This document shows, piece by piece, positions 1 to 10,248 of a stretch of DNA of 64,000 nt. The DNA comes from Clytia hemisphaerica. Taxonomy: Eukaryota; Cnidaria; Hydrozoa; Leptothecata; Clytiidae. Under the pieces are notes generated by a model. It was not told the origin of the DNA. It made no database searches and saw nothing but the letters and a program-made list of their open reading frames with translations. Location of the stretch: assembly GCA_902728285.1 (NCBI GenBank), contig CACVBU010000158.1:1302001-1366000 (forward strand), read 5' to 3'. Positions within the stretch are counted from its first letter, which is position 1; every line of letters starts with the position of its first letter. The position numbers were made by a program, and so were the translations under genes.

Positions 1-257
1 CGCCTCTTTTTTTTTGTTTTGATTTTTTCGAATACTGAACACAGTTGGCCTCGCATACGGAAACTCGAATTCGTACGATTTGGGCTGTTTTTGTATTTTG
101 TACCAAAATCGTATAGTCTAAGACTGGCAACTCTACCGACTGTAAACTCTTTTCGGCAAAAAAACCGTTTGCGAATTTTTTTATTCGGCTTTGGGCTTTT
201 TTCTTAGATAGTGATTCGTCTTAGACTATAGCATAGTCTACCCTGGTGAAGGTCCTT

Positions 258-611
258 CCCGGGGGGGGGGGTACTAGGTTTGCGAGGTGACGGGTATGTC
301 CGAGCCGAAAATTGAAAATCGACCCTTTGAGAGACAAAATTTTGGTGATTTTGGGACCCTTTGAGAGACTTTTTCCTAAATTTTGGTCCATTTTTTCCAA
401 ATTTTGGTTTGATTTTCACCAAATTTTGGTCAAAATTTTTAGAAATCGTGACCCTTTGAGAGAGAAATCTTTGATTTTCGTGATTTTGGGACCCTTTCAG
501 AGACTAACTTTTGAATGTGTACCCCTTTGAGAGACTTTTGAGGAATGAGAAAAGGTACCCTTATGGCTCGCACATACCCGGCACCCATTTTGCCTAAGTA
601 ACCCCCCCGGG
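258..611. repeat. hAT-like MITE with CCCGGGGGG ends and iterated CCCTTTGAGAGAC motif
   Basis: The ends are inverted (CCCGGGGG..GTACTAGG at left, CCTAAGTAACCCCC..GGG at right) and are flanked by an 8-bp direct repeat AGGTCCTT at 250-257 and 612-619, which fits a hAT-type target duplication. The interior carries about five copies of a motif like ACCCTTTGAGAGACT. No transposase is present. Related copies lie at 18185-18527, 41590-41890 and 47382-47633, with remnants near 27918-28210 and 53975-54165. Confidence 0.8.
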
Positions 612-619
612 AGGTCCTT

Positions 620-1358
620 TAAATTGTCTGTTCGTTCGTTATGAGGTTTTCTCGAGATTCACTCATTAGTTTTTTCTGATTTTTTGCTAAAAGATGCAAA
701 ATGGTAATGCCTAAAATGTGACGGAGGCGAAAACATTTTCTCGTCTAAATAATTGAATATTTATTAATAAAAATAGATTCGAGAAGTCAGTAGCGTTTCT
801 CAGGGGTGTAGGAAAATTGTGTAGGAGAGTAGATTTTTATGACAAAGTAATTATATATTCATAAGGTTAATAAATAATTACTTCGTAACAAAATTTTTCC
901 CTCCTACAGTGCAAGGCCCCCAAAACGGAGACGGCCCCAAAACGTAGGTCGTCATTAAAATGAGGATTTTGACCTGTAGATTTATCAGAATTGGACGATT
1001 TCTGTTTATTTTGAAAGAATGATGGTTATACTTAAAAATGAGCATGTTTTTGCTGGTTTGAGACAGATTCAAAATAACATGCGTCTGAAGAAAATATTTC
1101 AAGGGGTGTTGGAAAATTCGTGTTGGAGAGCAGATTTTTATGTCAAAGTAAATATCTATTCATAACATTAAGGGATAATCACTTCGTAACAAAATTTTGC
1201 CCTTTTTTAGAAAGCCTTTTCTTTAAACGGGTAGCGTTTGCCTGAAAAATACTTTGTGTTTAATGCAAAGAGTAAAATGATTCTTGATCATCTAAATTTA
1301 AGTCTTTTTTAACAAGAAACTTTTTTACCTAGCTTTTCAACAAGAAACTTTAATTACT
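620..1358. repeat. AT-rich spacer with a ~100-bp direct repeat
   Basis: No coding potential is visible. A unit of about 100 bp, beginning GGGGTGT(A/T)GGAAAATT and ending CTTCGTAACAAAATTTT, occurs at 803-902 and again at 1103-1201 in the same orientation, with roughly 85-90 percent identity by eye. It may be the ends of a decayed element or a local duplication. Confidence 0.5.
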
Positions 1359-1624
1359 ACACCCCTGTATCACAAACCCACTGGGACCCCAGCCTCACTG
1401 GCGTCTCTGGTGAGAAAATACCTCGGAATTTCAGCCCCGCTTGGAAAATGACTTTGATTTCATTCCCATTCGAGATTCAATCTTTAAAAATTACACTCCA
1501 AAATTCCCCACTGGATTTTTTAACCTTGAAACAATATAATTTCTATCCCCATTTGGATTTCAATAGGAATTTTTATCCCCACTTGAGGGGAAAAGTTCCA
1601 GTGGGGCTGTGAGACAGGAGTGTT
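1359..1624. repeat. MITE, ACACCCCTGT-end family (copy 1)
   Basis: The left end reads ACACCCCTGTATCACAAACC and the right end is its imperfect inverse (GCTGTGAGACAGGAGTGT). The interior is a series of CCCCACTGGGAAAAT-like blocks. The family recurs at 12940-13333, 49360-49633 and 49966-50212, with a right-end fragment near 51407-51432. The following stretch up to 1958 shows nothing recognisable. Confidence 0.7.
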
Positions 1625-1958
1625 GTATTAATGGAAAAAAGTTTTTCCGTTTATTCGAGATATAATATATAGTCATTGTGTCAATGATATTCAAATCATA
1701 CGTTTCAACATGATAATGTATCTACACTATTTGTACGTACCAAATATTCATTGTTGCTGCTGGGTAAAAAAGTTATTGATGTTGAATATTAAATCATCAG
1801 TTGTGCAATAAATTTGAAGATTACTCTGATCAGGTTCGCCAACCATCTTACTTTTCTATTAAATCCATATTTCGGATTGTTTAATGAGCTTTTGCACGTG
1901 TTGATTGGATAAAGCAAAACAATTGCACCAAAACAAGCATCGGTCCAAAAATAGATAT

Positions 1959-2254
1959 TACCTTATCGGCCAAAACTAAGAAGTCGGCCTTAATTTTCGT
2001 TCGCCTCAATTATTAGTCGGCTCTAATTTTAGTTACCTCGTCAAAATTTAGTCACTGAGGGCCGGCTAATAATTAACACCGACTAAAAATTGGGCCATTT
2101 CTAAATTTACAAGCAGATGGAAATTAGGAGAAAGCTTAAAATACTGGAAAATAAGGAAAGCTTAATTATAAACTTTTAATTTGGCCCAAATTTTTAGTCG
2201 GCCCAAATTTTAGTCAAGTCACTCAGGGCCGACTAAGTTTTGGTCGAAAAGGTA
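1959..2254. repeat. MITE with iterated TTTAGTCGGCC motif
   Basis: The terminal inverted repeats are about 22 bp (TACCTTATCGGCCAAAACTA against the inverse of CTAAGTTTTGGTCGAAAAGG). Between them the motif AATTTTTAGTCGGCC or its inverse appears about eight times in both orientations. No ORF is present. The architecture matches several other elements in the window whose interior repeats the terminal motif. Confidence 0.6.
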
Positions 2255-2391
2255 GTGCCCAGTTACTTTTGCTGTTATTTTGAAGTAAAAGCATTGTAGT
2301 GTTTTGGCTGGTCATATTCACTACATCTCTCTAAATTATAAAAGGCGCGATGTGCGCAGGATTGATGATCTTTTTTGAGATTAGAGAGAGA

Positions 2392-2634
2392 CACTCTTTT
2401 TGTTAGAAACTTTCTTTGAGACTGAGCCTGAGGCTGTTCTTATGTTTTCAGCACTTTGAGCGTCAAAGTTTTCTTATTCTGTTCTTAATTTCAAGGTAAA
2501 TAATTTCAGGGTTTTTTTATCTTTATTCATATTTTGAGAATTTAGCCCTTGATTTGCCAAAGACTGTTTTATTTTTTAAGCATTTTTTAGCCTCCTTATT
2601 CTCATAAGACTGTTCTTATAAAAGAAAAAGAGTG
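2392..2634. repeat. MITE, TAAGAAC family (variant ends CACTCTTTTT)
   Basis: The left end CACTCTTTTTGTTAGAA and right end TTCTTATAAAAGAAAAAGAG are inverted. The interior holds several GTTCTTA/TTCTTA motifs and GAGCCTGAGG-like blocks typical of this family. It is a diverged member of the group best preserved at 54445-54715. Confidence 0.5.
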
Positions 2635-3502
2635 ATTGAATGTTTATGATAATAATGTCACATTGTGCCAAACACCCAAAATAACTTTTGATCTAGAAAA
2701 GTTGAGACTTTGATCTAATACAATTTATTGACAAACAATATTGACCAGGGGTTATTAAGAATGATGTCTGTAAGCTTTATCACACCGAATATTTAAACTA
2801 TGCTGTATACGTCAGCAGGGAAAAAGTGACTCACTACTTCGACAGAGATAATTTTCTAATGATTAAACTTGTTGAGAATATTTTTAGACTTAAAACTCAA
2901 AATGCTAAGAACATCCGAACGCTTCAAAAATTTTATATGATCTTTAATGAAAAACGTCTTTACCTTTTTTCACAAGCATAACTCAGTTCGTCAGCATATT
3001 ATGAAAGATTTTGAAGTGGTCAAGTAAAAATTCGACATTTCACGGGCTACTCGCATTCCATGCTCCCAAAATTGGAACAAATTTTGACAAATTTCTGAGA
3101 TTTCACAAAATAATTGGCTTGTGAATTATAAGCATACAATAATTCATGATCATAAAAAAAAACAAAGACTAAGGACCCTCTATTTAATTCCGAATTCTAG
3201 GTATCAAAGATGGCATTTTTAATTATTCTTGTTGTTTTTCATACGGTTTACGAATGATATTTTTGATAAGATAAATGACATTAAAATAAATTTTGTAAAA
3301 CAAATAATTATTTTTTTATGAAAAGAGATTGACATTAATTTTGTGAGTGAAAAAAATTTACAAATAGTTACTAAAAAAAAAAGAAAAAAAAGTGCAAGAT
3401 AATAATCTACATGTTTTTTATAAGAACATCGAAAAATATTGAACCTTTCGGATGTTTTGGAATTTTTTTAGGGTTATAACCTTGAAATCATTTTCCAATC
3501 AT
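2635..3502. other. AT-rich spacer, no gene seen
   Basis: No ORF with coding character, RNA gene or clear inverted ends is visible. Stray AAGAACATC blocks suggest decayed TAAGAAC-family sequence near 2890-2950 and 3420-3440. Confidence 0.4.
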
Positions 3503-3728
3503 TACACGTTTTTTTTTTATTAGAACCCAGTTTATAAGAACATTGAGGCTGAAATTCGGCGAAGAATTTAGAACATCGTAAGAACATGCCCAGCCTCAGT
3601 TTGGAAAAAATTGACAAGAAACTACAATTTTTTCCTCTTTTCAAGCAGTTTTAACCGAACTTAAGCATAGATTTTCTATAATCGAGAGTCAAATATTGTC
3701 CAAATTTTACCAATTTTAAGTGCTCTTT
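3503..3728. repeat. Half of a TAAGAAC-family MITE overlapping the 3' end of the NTPase-like gene
   Basis: One terminus (TACACG followed by a T-tract and TTAGAAC) is present at 3503. From there to about 3728 the sequence matches, in inverted orientation, the right half of the complete MITE at 6386-6753. The match includes the last ~50 coding bases of the minus-strand gene that ends at 3676. The other terminus is missing. Confidence 0.65.
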
Positions 3729-4506
3729 CTTTCGAGAAAGAAATGTCACCATCGATTTCATCATCCGAAGAAAATTCGTCAACAATCATGAGATTCGTCG
3801 TGCATCTCATGATCCCATTACATGGATGTTCAGTAAAACCACCCGTGTATTTTCCCTTGATGATGATGATGTTATTCCATTCAAAACCGGAAATTGATTT
3901 ATAGTCATCAATCAATAAAATGTTTCTGCCTACGAGATATTGGTATGGACTTTCACCTTTATTGAAATCGCTATTGCGTTCTCCGTAACTTTTCCATTTC
4001 AATTTCAACTTTTTCAATGTTTGAAGATCATCCTTCTTGTATGGAATATAAGATATCACTAGCACTCCTTCTTTCGTGATCCTTCTCATTTCTGTGATGA
4101 CGTCTTCGAACGAGCCGGAATAGCACGGTTTTACTCCGTCAGGGAAGTTTTGTGGTGGAAGTACTAAACCCTCTTTATAGAACGAACTGTTTCTTTCTTC
4201 AAGGCTTAATGCCTCTCTAACGATACTTTCACAGTTTCTTAGATTTACGTCAAGTTTATATTTCATGAAATCGTCATAAACCGAAAGATCTAAAACATTT
4301 AATAAAGTTTCCCGATGAGCGAATCCATTTGATGCAATCCAAATCACATCAACGTGTTGTTTGACTTTCATTATTATTTTTTCACATTCGGTAACCCAAC
4401 ACTCATCGATAAATAATGCGTTGATGTTTCCCTTTCGAATCCTTTTCATCATCTTTTCAATTTCCTCTTCATGCTGTTTGTAAGAATAGAAAAATATTGA
4501 GGAAAT
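3676..4506 (-). CDS. P-loop NTPase-like protein, last exon (Walker B and C-terminal part)
   Basis: This is the final coding exon of a minus-strand gene running from 7509 to 3676. It encodes a hydrophobic strand ending in acidic residues (NALFIDECW), which I read as Walker B. Near its end, FEWNNIIIIKG followed by MRCTTNLMIVD resembles the late motifs of superfamily 1 helicase-like ATPases. The acceptor CAG at 4507-4509 is chosen because it keeps the phase set by the GTAAGT donor of the previous exon. The open frame continues upstream to about 4557, so the true acceptor could differ. The stop is at 3676-3678, and the last ~16 codons lie in MITE-like sequence. I do not recognise the family by name. 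ATP binding is inferred from the motifs; the cellular role is unknown. Confidence 0.65.
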   Translation of the reverse strand: MSSIFFYSYKQHEEEIEKMMKRIRKGNINALFIDECWVTECEKIIMKVKQHVDVIWIASNGFAHRETLLNVLDLSVYDDFMKYKLDVNLRNCESIVREALSLEERNSSFYKEGLVLPPQNFPDGVKPCYSGSFEDVITEMRRITKEGVLVISYIPYKKDDLQTLKKLKLKWKSYGERNSDFNKGESPYQYLVGRNILLIDDYKSISGFEWNNIIIIKGKYTGGFTEHPCNGIMRCTTNLMIVDEFSSDDEIDGDISFSKERALKIGKIWTIFDSRL

Positions 4507-4989
4507 CTGTTCATTTGCATGCAAAAGATCATAAAAGTCTATTACAGAAAAATGCACGATGAAATTTTAATTGAACTATTGTTTCTAACTTTTCTTCAAT
4601 AATACCGGTAATCTTAAAACATTTAAGTACAGTATTAAGATCAGTGCAATATTAGTTTTATAAGGTTGTTTCATTTTTTAAATTCAAAATATTTATCTCA
4701 TACAAAAACAGCAAAATTTTTCTCACTCTAGCAAATTTGAGTGTTTTTTCCGAATGAACATAACGCAATAATCAAATCATGAATCGGCGTTGGCATTTAG
4801 GTTGTAGCCTTAAAACTATCTCAATTTTCGTTTACTTTTACTGCTCAATATCAGTTATTATACGATATCGTTTGTAATCAATAAAACTATGTATTGTAAC
4901 ATAGTTTCGAGGCAATCATTCGATCAAAGCCGTTTTTATTTAGTTAAAATTAGAAAAAGATTCAAAATTAGATTCAAAATGTAACTTAC

Positions 4990-6325
4990 GTAGTACCAGT
5001 GGCCATAGACGTCAACTCCATGTTCTTTTCCCAATTCGTCTTTCAATCTCCATTCAAGAAGGGTTTCTTTATCACGTCTCTCAATGACATACATAACACG
5101 TCCTTTGTATTGCGCCATTCCACTCAATTGTTTTGCTTTTTCCTGAAGGATGAAAGACTTCCCGCACCCGTAAGGGGAATAAAAGAGGATCCTATTGAAT
5201 TCAGAAGTGTCTGTCTTCATGATGGGAAGTTGACGCTGACTGTAAAAGAGTATGTTGTCAGTAGTGCAGACGGTATCGATGGCTTGCGAGATATACTCCA
5301 CCCAGTTCGACGTCGTAATGGGTGCTGTTTTTGAAGCATGAATTGCAAACACAACGATTCTCAGGAGGTCTTTAACTTGATTTACTGCTGGGATGGAAGG
5401 TATTCCAGAGGGAACGGTCGAATAATTTGTCAACACGGTGGATAACCAACATTTCAAATCTGTTTCTTGGTCAATGTAATGTTGATTGTTGAAGAAAAGG
5501 TTGTCCTTCTCGACATAAATGACTGGATGGTACGTCCAGCCTTGTCCCAATTGATCACTCAACCTCTCTTCTATCAACTTATGGTATTTATCCAACTGGT
5601 CAAAAGCCTTTATAGTTAGTGTCCGTTTGATTTCAACACCTATGATTAATCATGGGATCATCCCCCCCCCCAGGAAGATGGGGGGGGAATCAGATTTTGG
5701 TGCCAGGGGGGAAGTGAAAATTTCAAGCTTGATGGGGGGAGAAAGGCGAATAGGGGGTATATTCAGTCCTCTACCTAGTGGGGGGAGTAATAGGATAAAT
5801 ACAGACCTTCCTGGTGTGTTTGGGCATTCAGGCTTATGAGCCTGTCTTTCTTGGGATTTTGAGAGTCTTTTTTTTGCTATAGTAGCTTGCGAATTGAGGC
5901 GAGTCTGGATCATCACTTCGCAACCCTTATACAATACGGCTAGGGGGATTTCCCAATTAGGGGGGGAGCACGAATTTTAAAGACAGGTGGGGGGGAAAGG
6001 CCAGATGGGGGATTTTAGCTCATATTAGGGGGGACCAAAAAGCTGGAGGACGCCATGTTAATTTCTTGGTCCACGAGAAAAGAAGGACGTCAATCTCCTG
6101 ATGCATTTTCTTTTGGACATTAGTGAGGAAACTGATGGAACTGAGAATCACAGTATCTTGAAGAACAGGGTCGTCTTTGAGGGAATAGAGTTTGCGAAAG
6201 AATGAGTGTTCGCCTTTTTCACCGAGCTCCGATAGCACTAATCTGAAAAGCCATTTTATTGTTGGATGGGATGGTGGGTTTTGTTTGACCAAGTTTTTGA
6301 CTTCTTCTTTAACGTCTTTTAACGT
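4990..6325 (-). pseudogene. P-loop NTPase-like protein, middle exon split by a MITE (Walker A part)
   Basis: On the minus strand the exon starts after TTCCAG at 6326-6330 and ends at a perfect GTAAGT donor (4984-4989). It encodes [12 protein letters not shown], a clear Walker A P-loop (GxxxxGKS-like), followed by a predicted strand RVMYVIE. A 407-bp G-rich element plus a 5-bp target duplication (5651-6062) breaks the frame. If those 412 bases are ignored, the two halves read as one continuous open frame of 308 codons, in phase with both neighbouring exons. With the element present the frame runs into a stop within it. The assembled allele is therefore probably non-functional unless the element is spliced out, for which I see no good sites. 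Removing the insertion gives a total protein near 815 residues. Confidence 0.7.
5651..6057. mobile_element. G-rich MITE inserted in a coding exon, TTAAT target duplication
   Basis: The ends CATGGGATCATCC and GGAGGACGCCATG are imperfect inverted repeats, and TTAAT flanks both sides (5646-5650 and 6058-6062). The interior is punctuated by about ten runs of six or more G, spaced roughly 20-60 bp apart, which could form G-quadruplexes. No transposase is encoded. It lies in the middle coding exon of the minus-strand NTPase-like gene. Confidence 0.75.
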
Positions 6326-6385
6326 CTGGAAATGAAATGAAAGATTTTTTACAATTCAATTCGTAAATTGAAATATTCAATTTAA

Positions 6386-6753
6386 TACACGTTTTTTTTT
6401 TTATTAGAACACTTAAAATTTGGCTGAGCCTGGATGTGCTTATTTTTTTAGCAATTTTCAGCCTTAAATGTTCTTAAATGCGTTCTTAATTTTTCAGACT
6501 ACTCTAAATCGACAATATCATGCAAAATAAAGAGCATATAAAATTGGTACAATTTGGACAATATTTGACTCTCGATTTTAGAAAATCCATGCCTAAGTTG
6601 GGTTAAAACTGCTTGAAAAGAAGAAAAATTGTAGTTTCTTGTCATTTTTTTCCAAACTGAGGCTGGGCATGTTCTTACGATGTTCTTAATTTTTCGACGA
6701 ATTTCAGCCTAAATGTTCTTATAAACTAGGTTCTAATAAAAAAAAAACGTGTA
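6386..6753. repeat. Complete TAAGAAC-family MITE in intron 1 of the NTPase-like gene
   Basis: The termini TACACG-T-tract-ATTAGAAC and GTTCTAATAAA-A-tract-CGTGTA are perfect inverses. The interior contains GTTCTTA motifs in both halves. Its central part (about 6540-6640) matches the 3' coding end and downstream sequence of the same gene (3610-3728), so it holds either a captured gene fragment or the source of the gene's current 3' end. Confidence 0.75.
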
Positions 6754-6816
6754 CAGGTATCCATGTGCTTGTATTAAAGAATTTTTACAGTTTTGAGAAT
6801 AAAATTGATAAGTTAC

Positions 6817-7509
6817 CTTTTTGAGAGTTTGGTCCAATTTTGATCCTGGTGATTTTGAAGCCAATCCCTGAATACATGCTTCGATGAATGTGTTGTTGTC
6901 CTCTGTTGTTGATGGTAAAATCAGATCGTTTGGACTTGGTTCATGACAGCATAACATTCTGAAAAAACTTTGGATCGGTTGATTGCTAATCTCTTCCATC
7001 AAAAGATACATGATTTGGACATTCAAGATCCAATTATAGAATTCTCTTGCATCGATATCATTACCGCTAGAGTTGTTTGATTGGAGATCATAGAAAGCTT
7101 GAAGTTCTCCCGTAAACCAAAAGGCTGGCGAATCCTTGTTCAAATTATCCAAACATTTCTTGAGAGTGTTTATGTCAACATCGTAATCAAGGAGATGCGA
7201 GGTTGAATCCTTCTTCGCGTATTGGTGTGATTGAAAAACTGGGGGAATGAAAATTGGATCGTGGCAGTTGGTGTCGAATAATGCTGAATCAGCATACTCT
7301 CTTAAGAGAAGCTGATCAGCGGCATGAATAGGGTCGGTAAATAACTGACCATTCCCGAGGTTGAACTTTCGGTTTTGTTTGTCGATGGTGGATTTTCCAT
7401 TTGTCAATATTTGCTCATACAATGATGTTCGTTGGGTGCATTTTGATGGATCGATATTGTTCGATTTCAATGCTTTGATTTTCTGTTGTAAATTCAATTG
7501 TGATGCCAT
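6817..7509 (-). CDS. P-loop NTPase-like protein, first exon (N-terminal region)
   Basis: The reading frame starts with ATG at 7507-7509 (MASQLNLQQKIKALK) and runs 231 codons to a GGTAAC donor (GT at 6815-6816), which is in phase with the next acceptor at 6325. The N-terminal region is rich in Asn, Gln and charged residues and has no signal peptide or membrane segment, so a cytoplasmic or nuclear protein is likely. I recognise no domain here. The intron that follows (6326-6816) contains a complete MITE. The upstream flank to 7700 shows no obvious promoter element beyond AT-rich sequence. The gene model rests on phase-compatible splice sites and on motifs in later exons, not on homology. Confidence 0.65.
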
Positions 7510-7710
7510 TTTATTTTTTTTAAAGAAACTTGCAAATAGACAAAACAGTAGATATTAAAATTAACACACTTAACAGCCTTTTTTATCAGAATAGAGAAAG
7601 TGATAGTTCAAAGATTCGAAAGATCTTGTTTGCTTTATAAACAGACTTTTGTCAATTATAGTCATACCACGGGACCCTCATTAAGAATTTTTATTCAAAA
7701 TAAGGTCTGT

Positions 7711-8053
7711 TATACCTTAAGGAAGAAATTTTGGCGGGAATTTAATTTGGCGGATGGCCGAAAAAGCTTTTTAAAGGGAATTTAATTTGGCAATTGGACG
7801 AAAAAACTAAATTTGGTGGGAATTTAATTTGGCGTTTGCTGAAAAATTTATCCTTAAAATGGCGTAAAAACAACAAAAAAAGGCAAGCACACCTTAAAAG
7901 AGATCATATTTTCAAAAAGTTTAATTTGGCGGTAATTTAATTTGGCGGATGGCCGAAAAAGAAACTTTGGCGGGAACTTAATTTGGCGGATTCTGGCCAA
8001 ATCCGCCAAATCCGCCAAATTTTCTTTCCGCCAAAATTTCTTCTTTTAAGGTA
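7711..8053. repeat. MITE with iterated AATTTGGCGG motif
   Basis: Inverted ends TACCTTAAGGAAGAAATTTT and the inverse of AAAATTTCTTCTTTTAAGGT delimit the element. The motif TTTAATTTGGCGG (or its inverse CCGCCAAAT) recurs about nine times inside, and the terminal motif itself contains TTTTGGCGG. No coding region is present. Confidence 0.7.
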
Positions 8054-8089
8054 TTCTTTAAAGTAGTTTCTTGGTCTTACAAGAAATGT

Positions 8090-8300
8090 CTTTTTTATAA
8101 GAACAAACAATATAAGAAGATAAGGCTTCGATTATCAAAATACCAAGAAAAAATTAAGAACATTTCAAGGTGTTGCTGACTTTAAAAGCAAAAATACTTA
8201 CAAAATGGCGAAAATAAGAGATGTCAAAAATACTTTTAGCCTTAAAACCCAAAAAATCGGGATATTTTGTGGTTTTCTTTATAAAGCGAACAAACAAACA
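8090..8300. repeat. Diverged TAAGAAC-family MITE
   Basis: It begins TTTTTTATAAGAACAAACA and carries TAAGGCTTCGA, TTAAGAACATTT and TTTAGCCTTAAAA blocks typical of the family. The right end (TTTCTTTATAAAGCGAAC) is degenerate. Confidence 0.45.
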
Positions 8301-8462
8301 TAATTATATTTTCATTTCACAAGATGGAACAAAAGACTCTATCTAATTGGCTATGATACCATACCCTGTGGTTTCCAATTACTGCATACCTTTATAATTT
8401 ATAATATGTTATAAGCACTTTTTTTCTCGATAACTGAACACAACATATTTAACCATTAGGCT

Positions 8463-8628
8463 TCGACGTCTATAGGCGAAGCGAGATACCCTGCAATTAA
8501 TTTATGAGGGAGTGCAGACGTTTATGACATATTCATTATCTCTTGATAAAACAAAGACAATAATTACAGTGTCGTAAAAACTGCTCTCACCCATATATTT
8601 TGCAGGGTATCTCGCTATGCCTATGGCC
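8463..8628. repeat. Short MITE with 25-bp inverted ends
   Basis: ATAGGCGAAGCGAGATACCC at the left and GGGTATCTCGCTATGCCTAT at the right are inverted repeats, separated by about 115 bp of AT-rich sequence. No ORF is present. Confidence 0.65.
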
Positions 8629-8658
8629 AGAAATATATAAGAACACTTTAAGACTTAA

Positions 8659-9191
8659 AGGGACCCCTCGCTTAAAAATGATAACAAGACACTCACTTCA
8701 TAATCATATGAAAAGCAACTTCCCAAAGTATTAGCACGCAAAACTCTTTCTTCGCTCCATAATTACAAATTATAAATTTTGATGTTCACTCAACTTTCAG
8801 AAATTTCAAATGGCTTCTGAAGGCCTTCGAATTTTCTCGCGCTCTTGTCGCACCAAGTTGTCGACACAAATGCACCGGAAAATTACAGTACGAGTGTAGA
8901 GACTTGCTCTGGTTCGAACAGTCTAGAATCCGTGCTCTTCTTCTAAGAAAAACCCTTTGCTTAGAGTCGAGTTGCGGGTTTATGGAGAATCGGTATCGGC
9001 TTCAGAACTCCCAATGAGCCCCGGTTGTGTTGGTTTCAGTCAGACGGAGACGCCATACTGTTTTCAGAGGAATTTTTCGATATCTCTACAGGAACTAGCA
9101 GTAAGTTTTATGTTCTTTGAATATGCTGTTAGGGGTTTTTGGACCAATATAGTTTGATTTCCTAAAGATCACAAACAAGCGAGGGGTCCCT
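8659..9191. repeat. piggyBac-like MITE with TTAA target duplication
   Basis: The ends AGGGACCCCTCGCTT and AAGCGAGGGGTCCCT are perfect 15-bp inverses, bordered by TTAA at 8655-8658 and 9192-9195, as expected for piggyBac or Kolobok type insertion. The ~350-bp core (8740-9100) is less AT-rich than its surroundings and contains a short ATG frame at 8810 (MASEGLRIF). It might be captured gene sequence, but I cannot identify it. Confidence 0.6.
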
Positions 9192-9382
9192 TTAACGGGC
9201 ACTTAGAACATATTTATTCAAAAGTTACTCAAATAAAGTTTTAAAGTTTGTAAAAAAGAGCATGTTAAAATCATGTTTTTAAGCATCAGTCTGAAATGTT
9301 GAGAACACCAAGGCTTTGACATTCTTATAAAAAGTGTGCGTAAGAGGATCTTTGTTTATTTTCTCTCTTGCGTGCAACACAA

Positions 9383-10248
9383 TACACGCTTTTTTTTTAT
9401 AAGAATGGTGTAAATCCATGTTATCATAGGGCCTATTTGTTTCATCACTATTTTTGCTATGTTTACTACAAGTGCACTCGATTCAATTTTTTCTGTCCAG
9501 ATCTGTAGCACTTTTTGTAAATAAACTTGCAAACTCCCTTTTAGCAAAAATAGTAAAAACATCAACCTTCTGCAAGCAAAGCAAAGTTTGCAATTTCTTC
9601 ACAGTAAAAATTACATCTAAAATTAGACTGGATGATACTTTCTTAGTCTGATTGCCGATTTTAAACCAATAAAATTAGAGAAGTGAAGAGCTGAAACTGT
9701 AGCTTGCTTCACGCAAGGGTCTATACCTGAAATCAAAATAGCAGTTGTTTTCATAATGGCGGGATGGTGGTCACACAACCGTAAATAAACAGTGGATTGA
9801 AAATTACTTTTCAAAATTCAAAGTACAGCCAGGGATCATAAAGATGGCAGACAACAAAACTTGCAATATTTATTATCATTTTCAAAGTTTTCATGGAATT
9901 TCATAGCACTTTTAGCAAATAGCATCTACAGCATTTATAGTAAGTGAAACAAATAGGCCCATAGATATTCTAAACTTTTTTGGGAAAATCATCCTAAGAT
10001 ACTCTTACAGCATTCTTAGTTTAGGATCCTAATTCAAACGTCTCAAGCATAAATTGGCATTTTGTGAAAAGAGTGAGTCTTACTTGGGGGTAATTGACAA
10101 TTTATAATTGAAAATGCTCTAAAAATGGCATTCTTAGCTTGAGTAGCAAAATTCCAATATGGTGATATTCTTAGCATTATTCTTAATTTTTTGGTCATTT
10201 TCATCTTGGATATTCTTATAAAGTGTATTCTTATAAAAAAAGCGTGCA
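9383..10248. repeat. TAAGAAT-variant MITE with another MITE nested inside
   Basis: The termini TACACGCTTTTT..TATAAGAAT and ATTCTTATAAAAAAAGCGTG are inverted. Interior motifs are GATATTCTTA and CATTCTTAG, that is, the GAAT version of the family. Its sequence matches, in inverse orientation, the copy at 14176-14528, except for a 532-bp insertion at 9429-9960. Confidence 0.75.
9429..9960. mobile_element. Nested MITE, GGGCCTATTTGTTTCA ends, ATA target duplication
   Basis: The 16-bp inverted ends GGGCCTATTTGTTTCA and TGAAACAAATAGGCCC bound the insertion. The related uninterrupted copy at 14176-14528 acts as an empty-site reference and shows a 3-bp ATA duplication, compatible with a PIF/Harbinger-like mechanism. 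No transposase is encoded. Confidence 0.7.

Noticed and set aside
878-1102. 74-residue minus-strand ORF
   Set aside because: It overlaps a direct-repeat region and shows no protein-like composition or splice context.
4999-5334. 111-residue plus-strand ORF
   Set aside because: It is a shadow of the minus-strand Walker A exon, which has splice sites and a motif.
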